DNA from: Pseudomonas gingeri
Lineage (GTDB): Bacteria > Pseudomonadota > Gammaproteobacteria > Pseudomonadales > Pseudomonadaceae
Direction: 5' to 3'
Assembly: GCF_013386165.1 (NCBI RefSeq)
Contig: NZ_JACAOS010000003.1
Location: 476,343 to 540,342 of the forward strand
Length of the DNA: 64,000 nt
The notes beneath the pieces were generated by a model. The model had not been told where the DNA came from. It made no database searches and worked only from the letters and a program-made list of their open reading frames with translations. Made by a program: the position numbers and the translations under genes. Positions 24,774 to 34,038 of this stretch are shown in pieces. Numbering within the stretch: the stretch's first letter is position 1; every line of letters starts with the position of its first letter.

Positions 24774-25993
24774 GCCGGACGCTTGTTGCCCGCCATCAGG
24801 GCCACTATCGCCAGGCCCTGGATTACGGCCGCCAGACCCAGTAGCAAGAGTTCACCATGAGCCCCGCCGGCCAGGGATTTCATCGCACCAAAGAACGCTG
24901 GAGCAAACGCGTAGCAGCCCTGGGCGGTGGCGACGATCAGCGTCACCACGCGCTGTGTTTGCTGGCGGGGAAATTCGGCTTGCGCAATGAGCGGCGGCAG
25001 GGAGGTGGCGTTGCCGATGCCCGCGCCGAACAGAATGACTCCTAACCACAGCAGATCAGGGAAGGTGCCGAGGCCGGTCATGAGCAGGCAGCCGAGTAGT
25101 TGGCTGCCATAGCTCAGACAGGAGACGGTGCGCCGGTTGGCGTTCGGCGGCATCAACCCACCGACCAGGAACCTGCCGGCAATGGCGCTCGCCGTCGCCA
25201 GGCCCATTGCCAGGCCGGCCTGTTCTTTCGTGAGGTGATCGACCAGCAACAGGAACAAGTGGGTAATCAGCCCGATCTGGGCAAACAGCCCCAGCGACAT
25301 GGCTGCCGCCAGTGTCACGAACTGACGGTTGCGCCATAGCGAGGTCGTCGGTTGACTCGCAGAGACGGCCGGCTGGTCAGGTGCTTGATCAGCGCCGTCG
25401 GCATATTGCCCGAGGTCTCCAGGCCGAACCTTGAAGACCTTGATCGATAAGATGGCAATCGTCGCAATCGACACCAGGCCTACTCCCAGCGCGGCCTGGG
25501 TGAAGCCGATCCGGTCGATCAAATACACCCACGCAGATGAAAAGATCACCCCGCCAATGCTGGCGCCGTTATAGGCCATCGCCAGGGCAGCCGGGCGCTT
25601 GGCGAAAAACCATGGGGAAATCAGCGCGTTGACGGCGGCGGCGCCCATGGTCACCCAGCCCAATCCGCTGAGTGTGGCCGCGAGGAACAGCTGGTAGGGC
25701 TGATCGGCCACCGACCATCCATACACGCCGACGCCGAGCAGGATCGATCCCAGCACGGTGGTGCGCGCAAGGCCCAGGCGCTTGTACAAGGTCGGGAGGT
25801 TCACCACCACCAGGGTGCCCGCGAGAAAGTGCAGGGTGACGGCGGCCGAGCACAAGGGCAGCGACCAGCCTGTTCGTTGAATCACCGCGTAGAGAAATAT
25901 CGGCGGCCCGTAGAAACCGATCCCCCAGCCGAATACCGCCATCACGAACGTCGCCGCCACGACCTTTCGGCCAAAAAAACTCGATTGCTTCAT
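24728..25993 (-). CDS. MFS transporter
   Basis: A 421-residue major facilitator protein with about 12 transmembrane segments and a hydrophilic central loop near residues 195-225. It resembles the oxalate/formate antiporter-like group of single-gene MFS carriers, although no substrate motif is decisive. It is divergent from an ArsR-type regulator 73 bases away that probably controls it. The C-terminal 14 codons overlap the end of the convergent HxlR gene. Confidence 0.87.
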   Translation of the reverse strand: MKQSSFFGRKVVAATFVMAVFGWGIGFYGPPIFLYAVIQRTGWSLPLCSAAVTLHFLAGTLVVVNLPTLYKRLGLARTTVLGSILLGVGVYGWSVADQPYQLFLAATLSGLGWVTMGAAAVNALISPWFFAKRPAALAMAYNGASIGGVIFSSAWVYLIDRIGFTQAALGVGLVSIATIAILSIKVFKVRPGDLGQYADGADQAPDQPAVSASQPTTSLWRNRQFVTLAAAMSLGLFAQIGLITHLFLLLVDHLTKEQAGLAMGLATASAIAGRFLVGGLMPPNANRRTVSCLSYGSQLLGCLLMTGLGTFPDLLWLGVILFGAGIGNATSLPPLIAQAEFPRQQTQRVVTLIVATAQGCYAFAPAFFGAMKSLAGGAHGELLLLGLAAVIQGLAIVALMAGNKRPAQRLPDTRRAARSAL

Positions 25994-26066
25994 GGGTGAA
26001 TCCCTTCAAGTGGTTTGGCACCAGTATGATGATGACAAACAGGGATACTTCGGGAGAGCGTGAACT

Positions 26067-26759
26067 ATGGATGTTGAAGCCGCTGATCTTTCCTTGGCCG
26101 CAGTGGCCGGTGCGATTGCCGATCCGGCGCGCTCGCGGATGCTCTGCAGCCTGCTGGACGGCCACGCGCGTACGGCCACCGAACTCGCCGCCGTAGCGGA
26201 TATTGGCGCGTCCACCGCCAGCGGTCATTTTTTGCGTTTGCGTGAGCAGGGGCTGGTGGAGATGCTGGTCCAGGGGCGGCATCGCTACTACCGATTGGCC
26301 AACCCCCAGGTAGCGCAGGCGCTGGAGGCCTTGTTATCGCTCACCGATCGCCGCGTGACAGCCTTTCAGCCCAGCACGCCTTCGGCCTTGAAGCAGGCCA
26401 GAACTTGCTATGACCATATCGCCGGGGAAATCGCGGTCAAACTGCACGACGCCCTGTTGCAAGCGAGCTGGATTGAAGAGCAGGGCAAGGACTATGTCCT
26501 CACGGAAAAGGGCAGCGCCGCGTTGTCGCGATTGGGAATCGATATCGACACCCTCTCGCGTCAGCGCCGGCGCCTGGCCTATCCCTGCATGGACTGGAGC
26601 GAGCGCTCACCACATATCGGCGGTGCGCTGGGCGCGGCCCTTCTGGAACTGCTGCTCAAACGCGGCTGGGTGAGTCGTCATCTCGATTCCAGGGCCCTGA
26701 CGTTGACGCCCAAAGGTGCGAAGAGCCTGGCAACCGCGTTTGGCTTACAGGCGCGTTGA
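26067..26759 (+). CDS. ArsR-family helix-turn-helix regulator
   Basis: A 230-residue regulator, longer than a typical ArsR protein of about 100 residues. The N-terminal domain holds the pattern IADPARSRMLCSLLDG near 17-32 and the helix-turn-helix TELAAVADIGASTASGHF near 39-56. The C-terminal half (about 115-230) is an additional domain also found in the long ArsR regulators that stand next to MFS genes. No arsenical-type CxC metal site is seen. It is divergent from the MFS gene and probably represses it. Confidence 0.88.
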   Translation: MDVEAADLSLAAVAGAIADPARSRMLCSLLDGHARTATELAAVADIGASTASGHFLRLREQGLVEMLVQGRHRYYRLANPQVAQALEALLSLTDRRVTAFQPSTPSALKQARTCYDHIAGEIAVKLHDALLQASWIEEQGKDYVLTEKGSAALSRLGIDIDTLSRQRRRLAYPCMDWSERSPHIGGALGAALLELLLKRGWVSRHLDSRALTLTPKGAKSLATAFGLQAR

Positions 26760-26767
26760 AGGCATCA

Positions 26768-27487
26768 CTACACCGTTCCAGCACCCGCCGCATCGCGCTC
26801 ACTGACCAGTGCCAGCAGCGTCAGGCGATTCTGTGAAAGCATCACATTACGCACGGTTTCCATGCGTTGCTGATCGATGGTGTCCCAGCCCAGCGCCCGC
26901 AGAACGGGGGCGCGCTTCACGCGAAAGACGATGCTCTGGCTGTTGAGGGCCATCGTCCGGATGATGGTGGCTTCGTCATTGGTGGGCCGCCCCGTCAGGC
27001 GCCCGACGATGCTGCGGGTGACGTGGGACAGACGCTGATTCAGGCCTTGCTCCATCAACGTGGCGGCGGACGGCGGGCCCAGGCCGGCTTGCTCGCAGGC
27101 CATGAAGCGGCGCCAGTCGGCCGATTGCGGCGTCTCGAGAATGAACGACAGGAAGACGCCGAGAATGTCCAGGTAACGCTCGATCAAGGTCCGGTCATCA
27201 GTGCCGGGATCTTCCAGCGCCGCTTCAGCGGCTGACACTTCATCTGTCAGTTGCGCCCAGAGCTGCGCGAGGATGTGCTCGACGCAGGCCAGGTAAACCC
27301 CTTCCTTGTTGTCGAAATAGTATTGCAGCGCCGGGGCATTGACCCCCGCGGCCGTCGCGATCTGGCGCGTCGAGGCGCTCTCGAAACCATGGGTGGCGAA
27401 CTGGTCCACGGCGGCCTCGATAATCCGCAGGCGAGTGTCTTCGCCGCGCTGGTAGCCGCCTTCCTTTGCTGGTCGATGTCGTGCCAT
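26768..27487 (-). CDS. TetR-family regulator (CerR-like C-terminal domain)
   Basis: A 239-residue TetR protein. The DNA-binding domain spans about 15-62 (TRLRIIEAAVDQFATHGFES and QIATAAGVNAPALQYYFDNK). The C-terminal region, with LDILGVFLSFILETPQSADW, resembles the DUF1956/CerR group of efflux repressors. The ATG at 27487 is divergent from the HlyD gene. An imperfect palindrome at 27521-27536 fits its operator, so it probably represses the efflux operon. Confidence 0.9.
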   Translation of the reverse strand: MARHRPAKEGGYQRGEDTRLRIIEAAVDQFATHGFESASTRQIATAAGVNAPALQYYFDNKEGVYLACVEHILAQLWAQLTDEVSAAEAALEDPGTDDRTLIERYLDILGVFLSFILETPQSADWRRFMACEQAGLGPPSAATLMEQGLNQRLSHVTRSIVGRLTGRPTNDEATIIRTMALNSQSIVFRVKRAPVLRALGWDTIDQQRMETVRNVMLSQNRLTLLALVSERDAAGAGTV

Positions 27488-27520
27488 GGATAAGCCTGAA
27501 AAAAGAATGCCCGAACAAAT

Positions 27521-27536
27521 TATATCACTTGACATA
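27521..27536. promoter_or_regulatory. Imperfect palindrome, probable TetR operator
   Basis: TATATCA-CT-TGACATA matches in six of seven positions of its arms. It lies between the divergent TetR and HlyD genes, 34 bases from the regulator start and 51 bases from the HlyD start, in an AT-rich stretch that could also hold the promoters. Confidence 0.5.
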
Positions 27537-27586
27537 AATTCGCCATCGCCGCATTTTTTACCAACTGGAATACTTTGGAGTGCGGC

Positions 27587-28693
27587 ATGTCCGTCGATCA
27601 ACCTATCGGTCAGCACGGTCGCCTTGAGCCCGTGGCTGAAAACAAGCTTTCCGAGCGCCGTGGCAAGCCGCCGCGAGCCCTGATCGGGGTCGGCGTTGTC
27701 GCGCTCCTGGCGCTGATCGGCTGGGGTGCGCATTGGTGGTTCAGTGGGCGTTTCATTGAGACCACCGACGACGCCTACCTGCAGGCCGACAGCATGACCG
27801 TGGCACCCAAGGTCGGGGGTTACGTCGCCGAAGTGCTGGTCAGTGACAACGAAACCGTGAGCGTCGGCCAGCCGCTGGTGCGCCTCGATGGGCGCAAGTA
27901 TCAAGCGGCGCTGGACGAGGCCCAGGCCAGCGTGACCTCACGCCAGGCCGATGTGGCCAGGGCCGAGGCCGAACTGGTGGAGCAGGGCGCCAGCATTGCT
28001 CAGGTTCGGGCCCAGTTGGACGGTGCCAATGCCGACTTGCGCCACGCCCAGTCCCAGGTCAAACGTTATGGACCACTGGCCCGTTCCGGGGCTGAGACCG
28101 AAGAGCATCTGGCTGACCTGAATAATCAACTGGCCCAGGCCAGCACGGGCCTGGCCGCGCATCAAGCCGCCTTGCGGGCGGCAGAAACCCGTATCGGTAC
28201 ACTCAAGGCGCAGTTGCAGCAGACCCAGGCGCAACTGGCGGTGGCCCAGGCCAGCGCCCGGCAATCGCAACTGGACCTGGACGACACCACGGTGATCAGC
28301 ACCCTGGCCGGCCGGGTCGCCGATCGCAGCGTGCGGGTCGGTCAGTTCACCCAGCCCGGTACACGTCTGCTGACCGTGGTACCGGTGCAGGCGCTCTACC
28401 TGACGGCCAACTTCAAGGAAACCCAGATTCACCATATGCAAGCCGGCCAGGCGGTCACGATTCACGTCGACGCATTGGGCAGTGAAGACCTGGCGGGGCA
28501 TATCGACAGCCTCTCGCCCGGTACCGGTTCGCAGTTCGCGCTGTTGCCGGCACAGAACGCCACCGGCAACTTCACCAAGATCGTCCAGCGGGTGCCGGTG
28601 CGTATCCAGCTCGATGTGCCTGAGTCGGCGCGCGGCGTGCTGATGCCGGGCTTGTCGGTGACCGTTGATGTGGACACCCGCCACCATGGCTAA
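27587..28693 (+). CDS. HlyD-family membrane fusion protein (EmrA-like)
   Basis: A 368-residue periplasmic adaptor. One transmembrane helix lies near residues 35-55. The lipoyl half-motif TDDAYLQADSMTVAPKVGGYV is followed by a long alpha-helical coiled coil from about 100 to 225. The second lipoyl part starts near DDTTVISTLAGRVADRSV. It links the inner-membrane MFS pump to an outer-membrane channel. The ATG at 27587 is preceded by GGAG. It overlaps the MFS gene start by eight bases and is the first gene of a three-gene efflux operon. Confidence 0.92.
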   Translation: MSVDQPIGQHGRLEPVAENKLSERRGKPPRALIGVGVVALLALIGWGAHWWFSGRFIETTDDAYLQADSMTVAPKVGGYVAEVLVSDNETVSVGQPLVRLDGRKYQAALDEAQASVTSRQADVARAEAELVEQGASIAQVRAQLDGANADLRHAQSQVKRYGPLARSGAETEEHLADLNNQLAQASTGLAAHQAALRAAETRIGTLKAQLQQTQAQLAVAQASARQSQLDLDDTTVISTLAGRVADRSVRVGQFTQPGTRLLTVVPVQALYLTANFKETQIHHMQAGQAVTIHVDALGSEDLAGHIDSLSPGTGSQFALLPAQNATGNFTKIVQRVPVRIQLDVPESARGVLMPGLSVTVDVDTRHHG

Positions 28694-30272
28694 CGCCGCG
28701 ACGGTGACGGCCGCTCAGGAACCGGCGAAAGAGGCCAATGCTTCAGCGACCGACTGGATCGCCGTCGCGGCCGGGTCCCTCGGCGCCTTGCTGGCGACGC
28801 TGGACATCTCCATCACCAACTCGGCCTTGCCACAGATCCAGGGGCAGATCGGCGCCTCGGGCACGGAGGGCACCTGGATCGCCACGGGCTACCTGATGTC
28901 GGAGATCGTCATGATCCCGCTGGCGGCCTGGCTGACCCGGGTCTTCGGCTTGCGTCGGTTCCTGATGGGCACGGCGATGGCCTTCACACTGTTTTCGTTT
29001 TTCTGCGGCATGTCCAGCAGCCTCACCGGCATGATCCTGGCGCGCGTCGGCCAGGGCTTTGCCGGTGGCGCGATGATACCCACGGCGCAGACCATCATCG
29101 GCACGCGCTTGCCGCGGCACCAGATGGCAATCGGCATGTCGATGTTCGGCCTGACCGTCTTGCTCGGGCCCTTGATGGGGCCGGTGCTGGGCGGCTGGTT
29201 GACCGAGAACGCCAGTTGGCGCTGGTGCTTTTTCCTCAACCTACCCATCAGCCTGGCGTTGATCGCCTTGCTCTGGACCGGTATCCGTCCGGAAAAAGCC
29301 AACCTTCAGCAATTTATCAAGGCGGACTGGGTCGGCATTCTCGGGCTGGCCCTGGGCTTGAGTTCGTTGACGGTGATCCTGGAAGAGGGTCAGCGTGAAC
29401 ACTGGTTCGAGTCCTCGATGATTGTCGGTTTGAGCCTGCTGATGACGCTGGGGTTTATCCTCATCGCCGTGGGTCAGTTCACGGCCCGCCAGCCCATTAT
29501 CAAGCTCAGCCTGATGCGCAATCCGCGCTACGCCAGCGTGATCCTGATCGTGTCGACGGTGGGGGCGGCCATCTATGGGATCTCCTACCTGTTGCCGCAG
29601 TTTCTCAACAGTGTTGCCGGTTACAACGCCCAGCAGTCCGGTTCGATCATGCTGCTGTCGGGTATACCGGCTTTCATGATGATGCCGATCCTGCCGCGGC
29701 TGATGCAGCGCTATGACAGCCGCTGGCTGGTGGGCACCGGGCTGGTGCTGTTCGTGATCAGTTGCATGATGAGCCTGAACCTGACCGTCGACAGTGTCGG
29801 CCATGATTTCGATGCCTCGCAGCTGGTGCGTGGGTTCGCCCAGATCCTGGCGATGATGCCGCTCAACCAGATCACCATGGCCGCCGTCCAGGCCCATGAA
29901 AAAGGTGAGGCGGCGGGGCTCTACAACATGTCGCGCAATATCGGTGGCTCCATCGGCCTGGCCCTGACCGGCGTGCTGATCGATCGGCGCAGCAGCTATC
30001 ACGATGCGCTGATTCGTGAGTCGCTGACGGCCAACAGCACCTTGGGCCAGGACCATATGGCGGCCCAGACGGCGTCCTTCATGAGCCAGACCGGTGACCA
30101 GGCCCTGGCGCAATTGCAGACGGTCGGCCAGTTGAGTCGCGACATTGCCCTGCAAGCCTCGGTCATGACCTTCACCGATTGTTTCTACCTGTTGGGGATT
30201 GCCTTGGCAGTGTGTATTCCCTTGGCCCTGTTACTCAAGAAACCGACCCTTTCGGTGAGCCCAGCACGATGA
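28686..30272 (+). CDS. DHA2-family MFS drug efflux pump (EmrB-like)
   Basis: A 528-residue inner-membrane transporter with about 14 transmembrane segments. LATLDISITNSALPQIQGQIGASG near residues 34-57 is the DHA2 motif, and LGPLMGPVLGGWLTENASWRW near 160-180 is the antiporter motif C. It exports hydrophobic drugs or metabolites using the proton gradient together with the EmrA-like adaptor. The ATG at 28686 overlaps the adaptor stop and is preferred to a GTG at 28665. Confidence 0.93.
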   Translation: MANAATVTAAQEPAKEANASATDWIAVAAGSLGALLATLDISITNSALPQIQGQIGASGTEGTWIATGYLMSEIVMIPLAAWLTRVFGLRRFLMGTAMAFTLFSFFCGMSSSLTGMILARVGQGFAGGAMIPTAQTIIGTRLPRHQMAIGMSMFGLTVLLGPLMGPVLGGWLTENASWRWCFFLNLPISLALIALLWTGIRPEKANLQQFIKADWVGILGLALGLSSLTVILEEGQREHWFESSMIVGLSLLMTLGFILIAVGQFTARQPIIKLSLMRNPRYASVILIVSTVGAAIYGISYLLPQFLNSVAGYNAQQSGSIMLLSGIPAFMMMPILPRLMQRYDSRWLVGTGLVLFVISCMMSLNLTVDSVGHDFDASQLVRGFAQILAMMPLNQITMAAVQAHEKGEAAGLYNMSRNIGGSIGLALTGVLIDRRSSYHDALIRESLTANSTLGQDHMAAQTASFMSQTGDQALAQLQTVGQLSRDIALQASVMTFTDCFYLLGIALAVCIPLALLLKKPTLSVSPAR

Positions 30273-31693
30273 TCGACAGAACCTTGATTTCAGCCCTGAT
30301 CGTGGGCTTGCTCGCCGGTTGCACCGTCGGCCCCGATTACCACGGCGCGCCGGCAGTGGCCGAGAAGACCGTCGCGGCCGGACGTTTTGCCCACGCCGAT
30401 CCAGCTGCCGTCAGCAGCCCGGCCGTCGCCCATTGGTGGCATGGATTGGGTGATGCGCAACTCGACAGCCTGGTGGAAACCGCGCTGCACGACAGCTCGG
30501 ACATCCGCGTGGCCCAGGCGCGCCTGCGCCAGGCCCGGGCTGGGTTGCACGGCCAACAGGCTGCCGAGCTTCCCAAATTGAGTGCCAACGCCACCGCGAT
30601 TCGCATGCGTTCCCCCGACCTTTCCAGTCTGACGGGGCAGCAGAGTGGTGGCGGTCGTGGGCCGTTGTCGCTGTACGTGAGTGACTTCGACGCGAGTTGG
30701 GAAGTGGACATGTTTGGCGGTACCCGCCGCGCCATCGAAGCGGCTTCTGCCAGTGCTGATGCCTCGGCCGAGAGCCTGGCCGATGCCCAGGTACAACTGG
30801 CTGCCGAAGTGGTGCAGGCCTATGTCGGCTTGCGTGACCAGCAAACCCGTCTGGCCCTGATTGACGCCTCGGCCAACCTGGAAGCCCAGGTGGTCGACCT
30901 GACTCAGCAGCGCCGCAGTCGCGGCGTGGCTTCGCAATTGCAGTTGGAGCAAGTCACCACCCAATGGCAGACCACCCGTGCCCAGCGCCTGCCATTACAG
31001 GCCCAGGTCATCGAATCGCTGGACCAACTGGCGGTGCTTTGTGACCTGGAGCCGGGTGAGCTGGACAGCCGACTCGGTCAACCGCGCGCGCTGCCGAGTG
31101 TCCCCGCGAGCGTGCCGATTGCTGATCCGGCGGCGCTGATCAAATCCCGACCGGACATTCGTGCCGCCGAGCGTCAACTGGCCTCCGCCACCGCACAGGT
31201 CGGCGAGAAAAAGGCCGACTGGTTTCCCAAACTGTCGCTGACCGGCGACCTCAGTTTCAGCGCCGCTGCACCTTCGCACCTGGTGCGTACGGACAACGCC
31301 ACCTGGCTGCTGGTCCCGCGCCTGACCTGGAACGCCCTGGACTTCGGGCGCGTGGCGGCCGATATCGACAGCGCCGAGGGCGGCGTCGACGAAGCCCGGG
31401 CCCATTACCGCAGCGTGGTTCTCGGCGCGTTGCGCGATGCCGACGTTGCTCTGGCGCGTTACGGTCATCAGCGTGAAAACGTGGTTCTGCTACGTGATAT
31501 CGAAGCGTCTTCGGCCCGTGCGGCAAGCCTGACCCGTGAGCGCTACGACGCCGGCACCGCGAGCACCCTGGACTGGCTGAATGCCGAGCGCACCCGCTTT
31601 GATGCCGAGCAAAATCGGGTGAGCGGCGACAGTGAATTGCTCAAGGATTTTGCTTCGTTGCACAAGGCGTTGGGGTTGGGGTGGCAGGGGTGA
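30269..31693 (+). CDS. Outer-membrane efflux lipoprotein (NodT/OprM-type)
   Basis: A 474-residue outer-membrane factor. Its signal peptide ends in the lipobox LLAGC near residues 14-18, and VGPDYHGAP follows, as in NodT-type channels. The two repeated OEP segments are seen at RVAQARLRQARAGLHGQQAAEL and IRAAERQLASATAQVGEKKADW. It completes the tripartite pump with the two genes before it. The ATG at 30269 overlaps the MFS stop (ATGA). Confidence 0.92.
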   Translation: MIDRTLISALIVGLLAGCTVGPDYHGAPAVAEKTVAAGRFAHADPAAVSSPAVAHWWHGLGDAQLDSLVETALHDSSDIRVAQARLRQARAGLHGQQAAELPKLSANATAIRMRSPDLSSLTGQQSGGGRGPLSLYVSDFDASWEVDMFGGTRRAIEAASASADASAESLADAQVQLAAEVVQAYVGLRDQQTRLALIDASANLEAQVVDLTQQRRSRGVASQLQLEQVTTQWQTTRAQRLPLQAQVIESLDQLAVLCDLEPGELDSRLGQPRALPSVPASVPIADPAALIKSRPDIRAAERQLASATAQVGEKKADWFPKLSLTGDLSFSAAAPSHLVRTDNATWLLVPRLTWNALDFGRVAADIDSAEGGVDEARAHYRSVVLGALRDADVALARYGHQRENVVLLRDIEASSARAASLTRERYDAGTASTLDWLNAERTRFDAEQNRVSGDSELLKDFASLHKALGLGWQG

Positions 31694-31758
31694 ATGTCGC
31701 CAGTACGGGTTGTGCAAATTTTGGACGAGCCCTGGCAGAGTGATCCGGGGCCTGACGA

Positions 31759-31995
31759 TCACAGCGCAAGCGCGATCCTGAATAAGCGCTTCATGACGTG
31801 GGTGGAACCGAGGTGCAGCACATTGGGCAACGAAGTCAGTTGCTCATCGTAAAGCTGCTGGAGTGCCGGAAGGTCCTTGGCAACCACGTGAAGCATGTAG
31901 TCCAGATCGTCGAACAGCCTTTGTGCCTCGACGATCTGCACAATCTCCGGCAATGCCGCCTCGAAATCACCCATGTCCTGGTAACAATTACTTGG
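31759..31995 (-). pseudogene. 3' remnant of an Lrp/AsnC-family regulator gene
   Basis: The minus strand encodes a 71-79 residue piece that starts within the 3' end of the beta-propeller gene and contains FEAALPEIVQIVEAQRLFDD, DYMLHVVAKDLPALQQLYDE and LPNVLHLGSTHVMKRL. These match the effector-binding domain of Lrp/AsnC regulators. The helix-turn-helix half is absent, and the frame is open upstream only across the overlap. It is most simply a truncated regulator gene left by a deletion. Translation from ATG at 31974 cannot be excluded. Confidence 0.7.
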
Positions 31996-33439
31996 ACTGA
32001 ACTTGAATCACCGCGCCCGGCTGATCGATCTTGCCGGCGGCGATGACCAGGTAGCGACGCTGTTCTGGCGCATCACTCTGCACGATCTGCCGGATCGGGC
32101 CGATGGTGTTGACGATGGCCGAGCCCGCCGGGTTGCTCATGAAGGCGGCCAGGGGCTGCAAGGTCCCGCTGCCGTCGGGTTTGTCGGCCAGGGCCAGCAG
32201 GTAAGGCTGCTTGGGCTCCAGGCCGGTCGCCGCGGCTTGCAAGACCTGGGTCAGGCCCTGGTTGAACAGGGTCACGCTGGTGGCCGGCTGCTCGGCGCTG
32301 CTGCCGACGGCGGCCAGGCTCAGGTGCACGGCCTGGCCGGCCAAGCCGAGGGGCTTGAGGTTGTCGGTGCCCGGGCCCCGGGTGACGGCGTTGGGCACAT
32401 AGGCAATGGCCTGCGGCGCCTGGCCGATCGGAATGGTGGCGATCACCTGGTTGCTCAGGGTGTCGATCACCGCAAAGGCGTCGGCGTTCTCCAGGCCCAC
32501 ATAGACCCGGGTGCCATCGCCGGATGGCCAGATACCGTGGGGCAGGTTGCCGACGGCAATCGTTGCGACCTTGTCAAAGGTATCGGTGCGATAGACCTGC
32601 ACTTGGTTCAGCCCGCCGACGGTGATGTAGGCGAACGAGCCGTTGGCGTTGTTGACCAGATTGACGTGGTTGGCGATCGGCCCGATGTCCAGGGTCTTGA
32701 GCAGCTTGAAGGGCGGGGTGGCCTCGAAGACCTGGGCCTTGCCCACGTCCTTCAAGGTGAACCAGACCTGCTTGCCATCGGCCGATGCGGCGATATTCGG
32801 ACAGAACGGGCTGGCCTGGGGCACATGGCCGACGATCTTGTGGTCGGCCACGGAGATCACCACGGTCTCCGGGTTGAACGAGGAACAGACGTAACCGTAT
32901 TTGCCGTCCGGGGAAAAAATCTGCATGCCGGGACCGGCCGGGGTCTTGATCCGGGTTTTCTCCTGGTAGGTCTTGGCATCGAGCACGGAGACGTAGTCTT
33001 CACCGCGCACGGTGACCCAGACTTCCTTGCCGTTGGGGGTGAAGAACGCTTCGTGGGGCGCACGACCGACATAGGTCTTGTGCTTGACGGTATTGGTTTC
33101 GGTGTCGATGAACGACACCGAGTTGGTGCCGATCGAGACGGCTGCCAGGGTCTTGTGGTCGGGAGAGAAACCGAGACCGTGCACCAGCACTTCGCCGCGA
33201 TACAGCGGGCTGAGGTTACCGGGCTGCGGATCGCCGAGGGCAATCACGCCGAGCAGTTTGTTATCGACCGGGTCCGTCACCGACACGGTATTGGAGAACT
33301 GCTCCGAGGCGTACAGGCGATCCTGGTGCGAGATCGGAATATCCTTGGCGGACGCTTTGCCGGGAATCTGCCCGGCAAAGCTGGCACTGGACAGCAGTGC
33401 CAGGGTGAGCAATGCAAGGGAATAGTTCGGGAACTTCAT
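31988..33439 (-). CDS. Exported YVTN-type beta-propeller protein
   Basis: A 483-residue secreted protein. The signal peptide LALLTLALLSSASFA is followed by at least six repeated blades with the pattern of YVTN/NHL propellers (NTVSVTDPVDNKLLGVIALG, NSVSFIDTETNTVKHKTYVG, DYVSVLDAKTYQEKTRIKTP, NPETVVISVADHKIVGHVPQ, NQVQVYRTDTFDKVATIAVG and DAFAVIDTLSNQVIATIPIG). Conserved PHGIWPSGDG and PNIAASADGKQVW precede blades. Such proteins are usually binding scaffolds or metal-related enzymes in the periplasm. It follows the DUF305 gene on the same strand and is probably co-transcribed. Confidence 0.85.
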   Translation of the reverse strand: MKFPNYSLALLTLALLSSASFAGQIPGKASAKDIPISHQDRLYASEQFSNTVSVTDPVDNKLLGVIALGDPQPGNLSPLYRGEVLVHGLGFSPDHKTLAAVSIGTNSVSFIDTETNTVKHKTYVGRAPHEAFFTPNGKEVWVTVRGEDYVSVLDAKTYQEKTRIKTPAGPGMQIFSPDGKYGYVCSSFNPETVVISVADHKIVGHVPQASPFCPNIAASADGKQVWFTLKDVGKAQVFEATPPFKLLKTLDIGPIANHVNLVNNANGSFAYITVGGLNQVQVYRTDTFDKVATIAVGNLPHGIWPSGDGTRVYVGLENADAFAVIDTLSNQVIATIPIGQAPQAIAYVPNAVTRGPGTDNLKPLGLAGQAVHLSLAAVGSSAEQPATSVTLFNQGLTQVLQAAATGLEPKQPYLLALADKPDGSGTLQPLAAFMSNPAGSAIVNTIGPIRQIVQSDAPEQRRYLVIAAGKIDQPGAVIQVQSK

Positions 33440-33490
33440 CGCAATATCCTTCTTTTTGTAAAGTCAGGGCGGGCGTTTCGAGCGTTATGC

Positions 33491-33919
33491 TCAGGGCTGT
33501 GTAGCCGGTGGAATCTGGGTTGGGGCGGCGGTGGAAGGTGGCAGCGGGGCGCCGATGGCCAATTGCATGGCGGCAATTTCCTGCTGCTGCTCGACGATGA
33601 TTTCCTGGGCCAGCCGCTTGAGTTGCTCGTTGTGCCCGTACTTGAGCATGGTCAGGGCCATGTCGATGGCGCCTTGATGGTGGGCGCTCATCATGGTGAC
33701 GAAGTCGCGGTCGACGTCGCCGGTGGGCGGGGTGTCCATACCGGCCATCATTTTTTCCATGGCGGTCGCGTTTTCCTGGATAAACGCAGTTTCCATGGCG
33801 GGAGTGGTCGTGGCTGTGGCGTGTTCATGGCCTTCATGGGCCATGGCCGATGCCATGGGGCCCGCCAGGACCAGCAATGCAAGGCCGCAGCGGGCTGCCC
33901 GGGAGCTGAATACGTGCAT
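33491..33919 (-). CDS. DUF305 (CopM-like) exported protein
   Basis: A 142-residue protein with a signal peptide ending at about ASAMA, then a histidine-rich start HEGHEHAT. The DUF305 core follows: MEKMMAGMDTPPTGDVDRDF, MMSAHHQGAIDMALTMLKYG and LAQEIIVEQQQEIAAMQLAI. The methionine- and histidine-rich pattern with the HHQGAI motif is typical of periplasmic copper- or silver-binding members. It lies directly upstream of the beta-propeller gene and downstream of the BaeSR-like genes, so metal or envelope stress is the likely theme. The ATG at 33919 gives the proper signal peptide. Confidence 0.85.
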   Translation of the reverse strand: MHVFSSRAARCGLALLVLAGPMASAMAHEGHEHATATTTPAMETAFIQENATAMEKMMAGMDTPPTGDVDRDFVTMMSAHHQGAIDMALTMLKYGHNEQLKRLAQEIIVEQQQEIAAMQLAIGAPLPPSTAAPTQIPPATQP

Positions 33920-34038
33920 GAAGTATTCCTTTTGGCTGAGTGCGTTCAAAGGGTAGACGCAGGCCGAAAAGGTTTATTCCAGGCAGGGGTATTATTTAGT
34001 GAGGGAGGGTAGGTTTTTCAGTCCGGTGACAGTGGGTT

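Noticed and set aside
32003..34012. 669-codon plus-strand frame across the beta-propeller and DUF305 genes
   Set aside because: It is antisense to two exported proteins with clear motifs, rich in Gly, His and Arg, and has no domain of its own.
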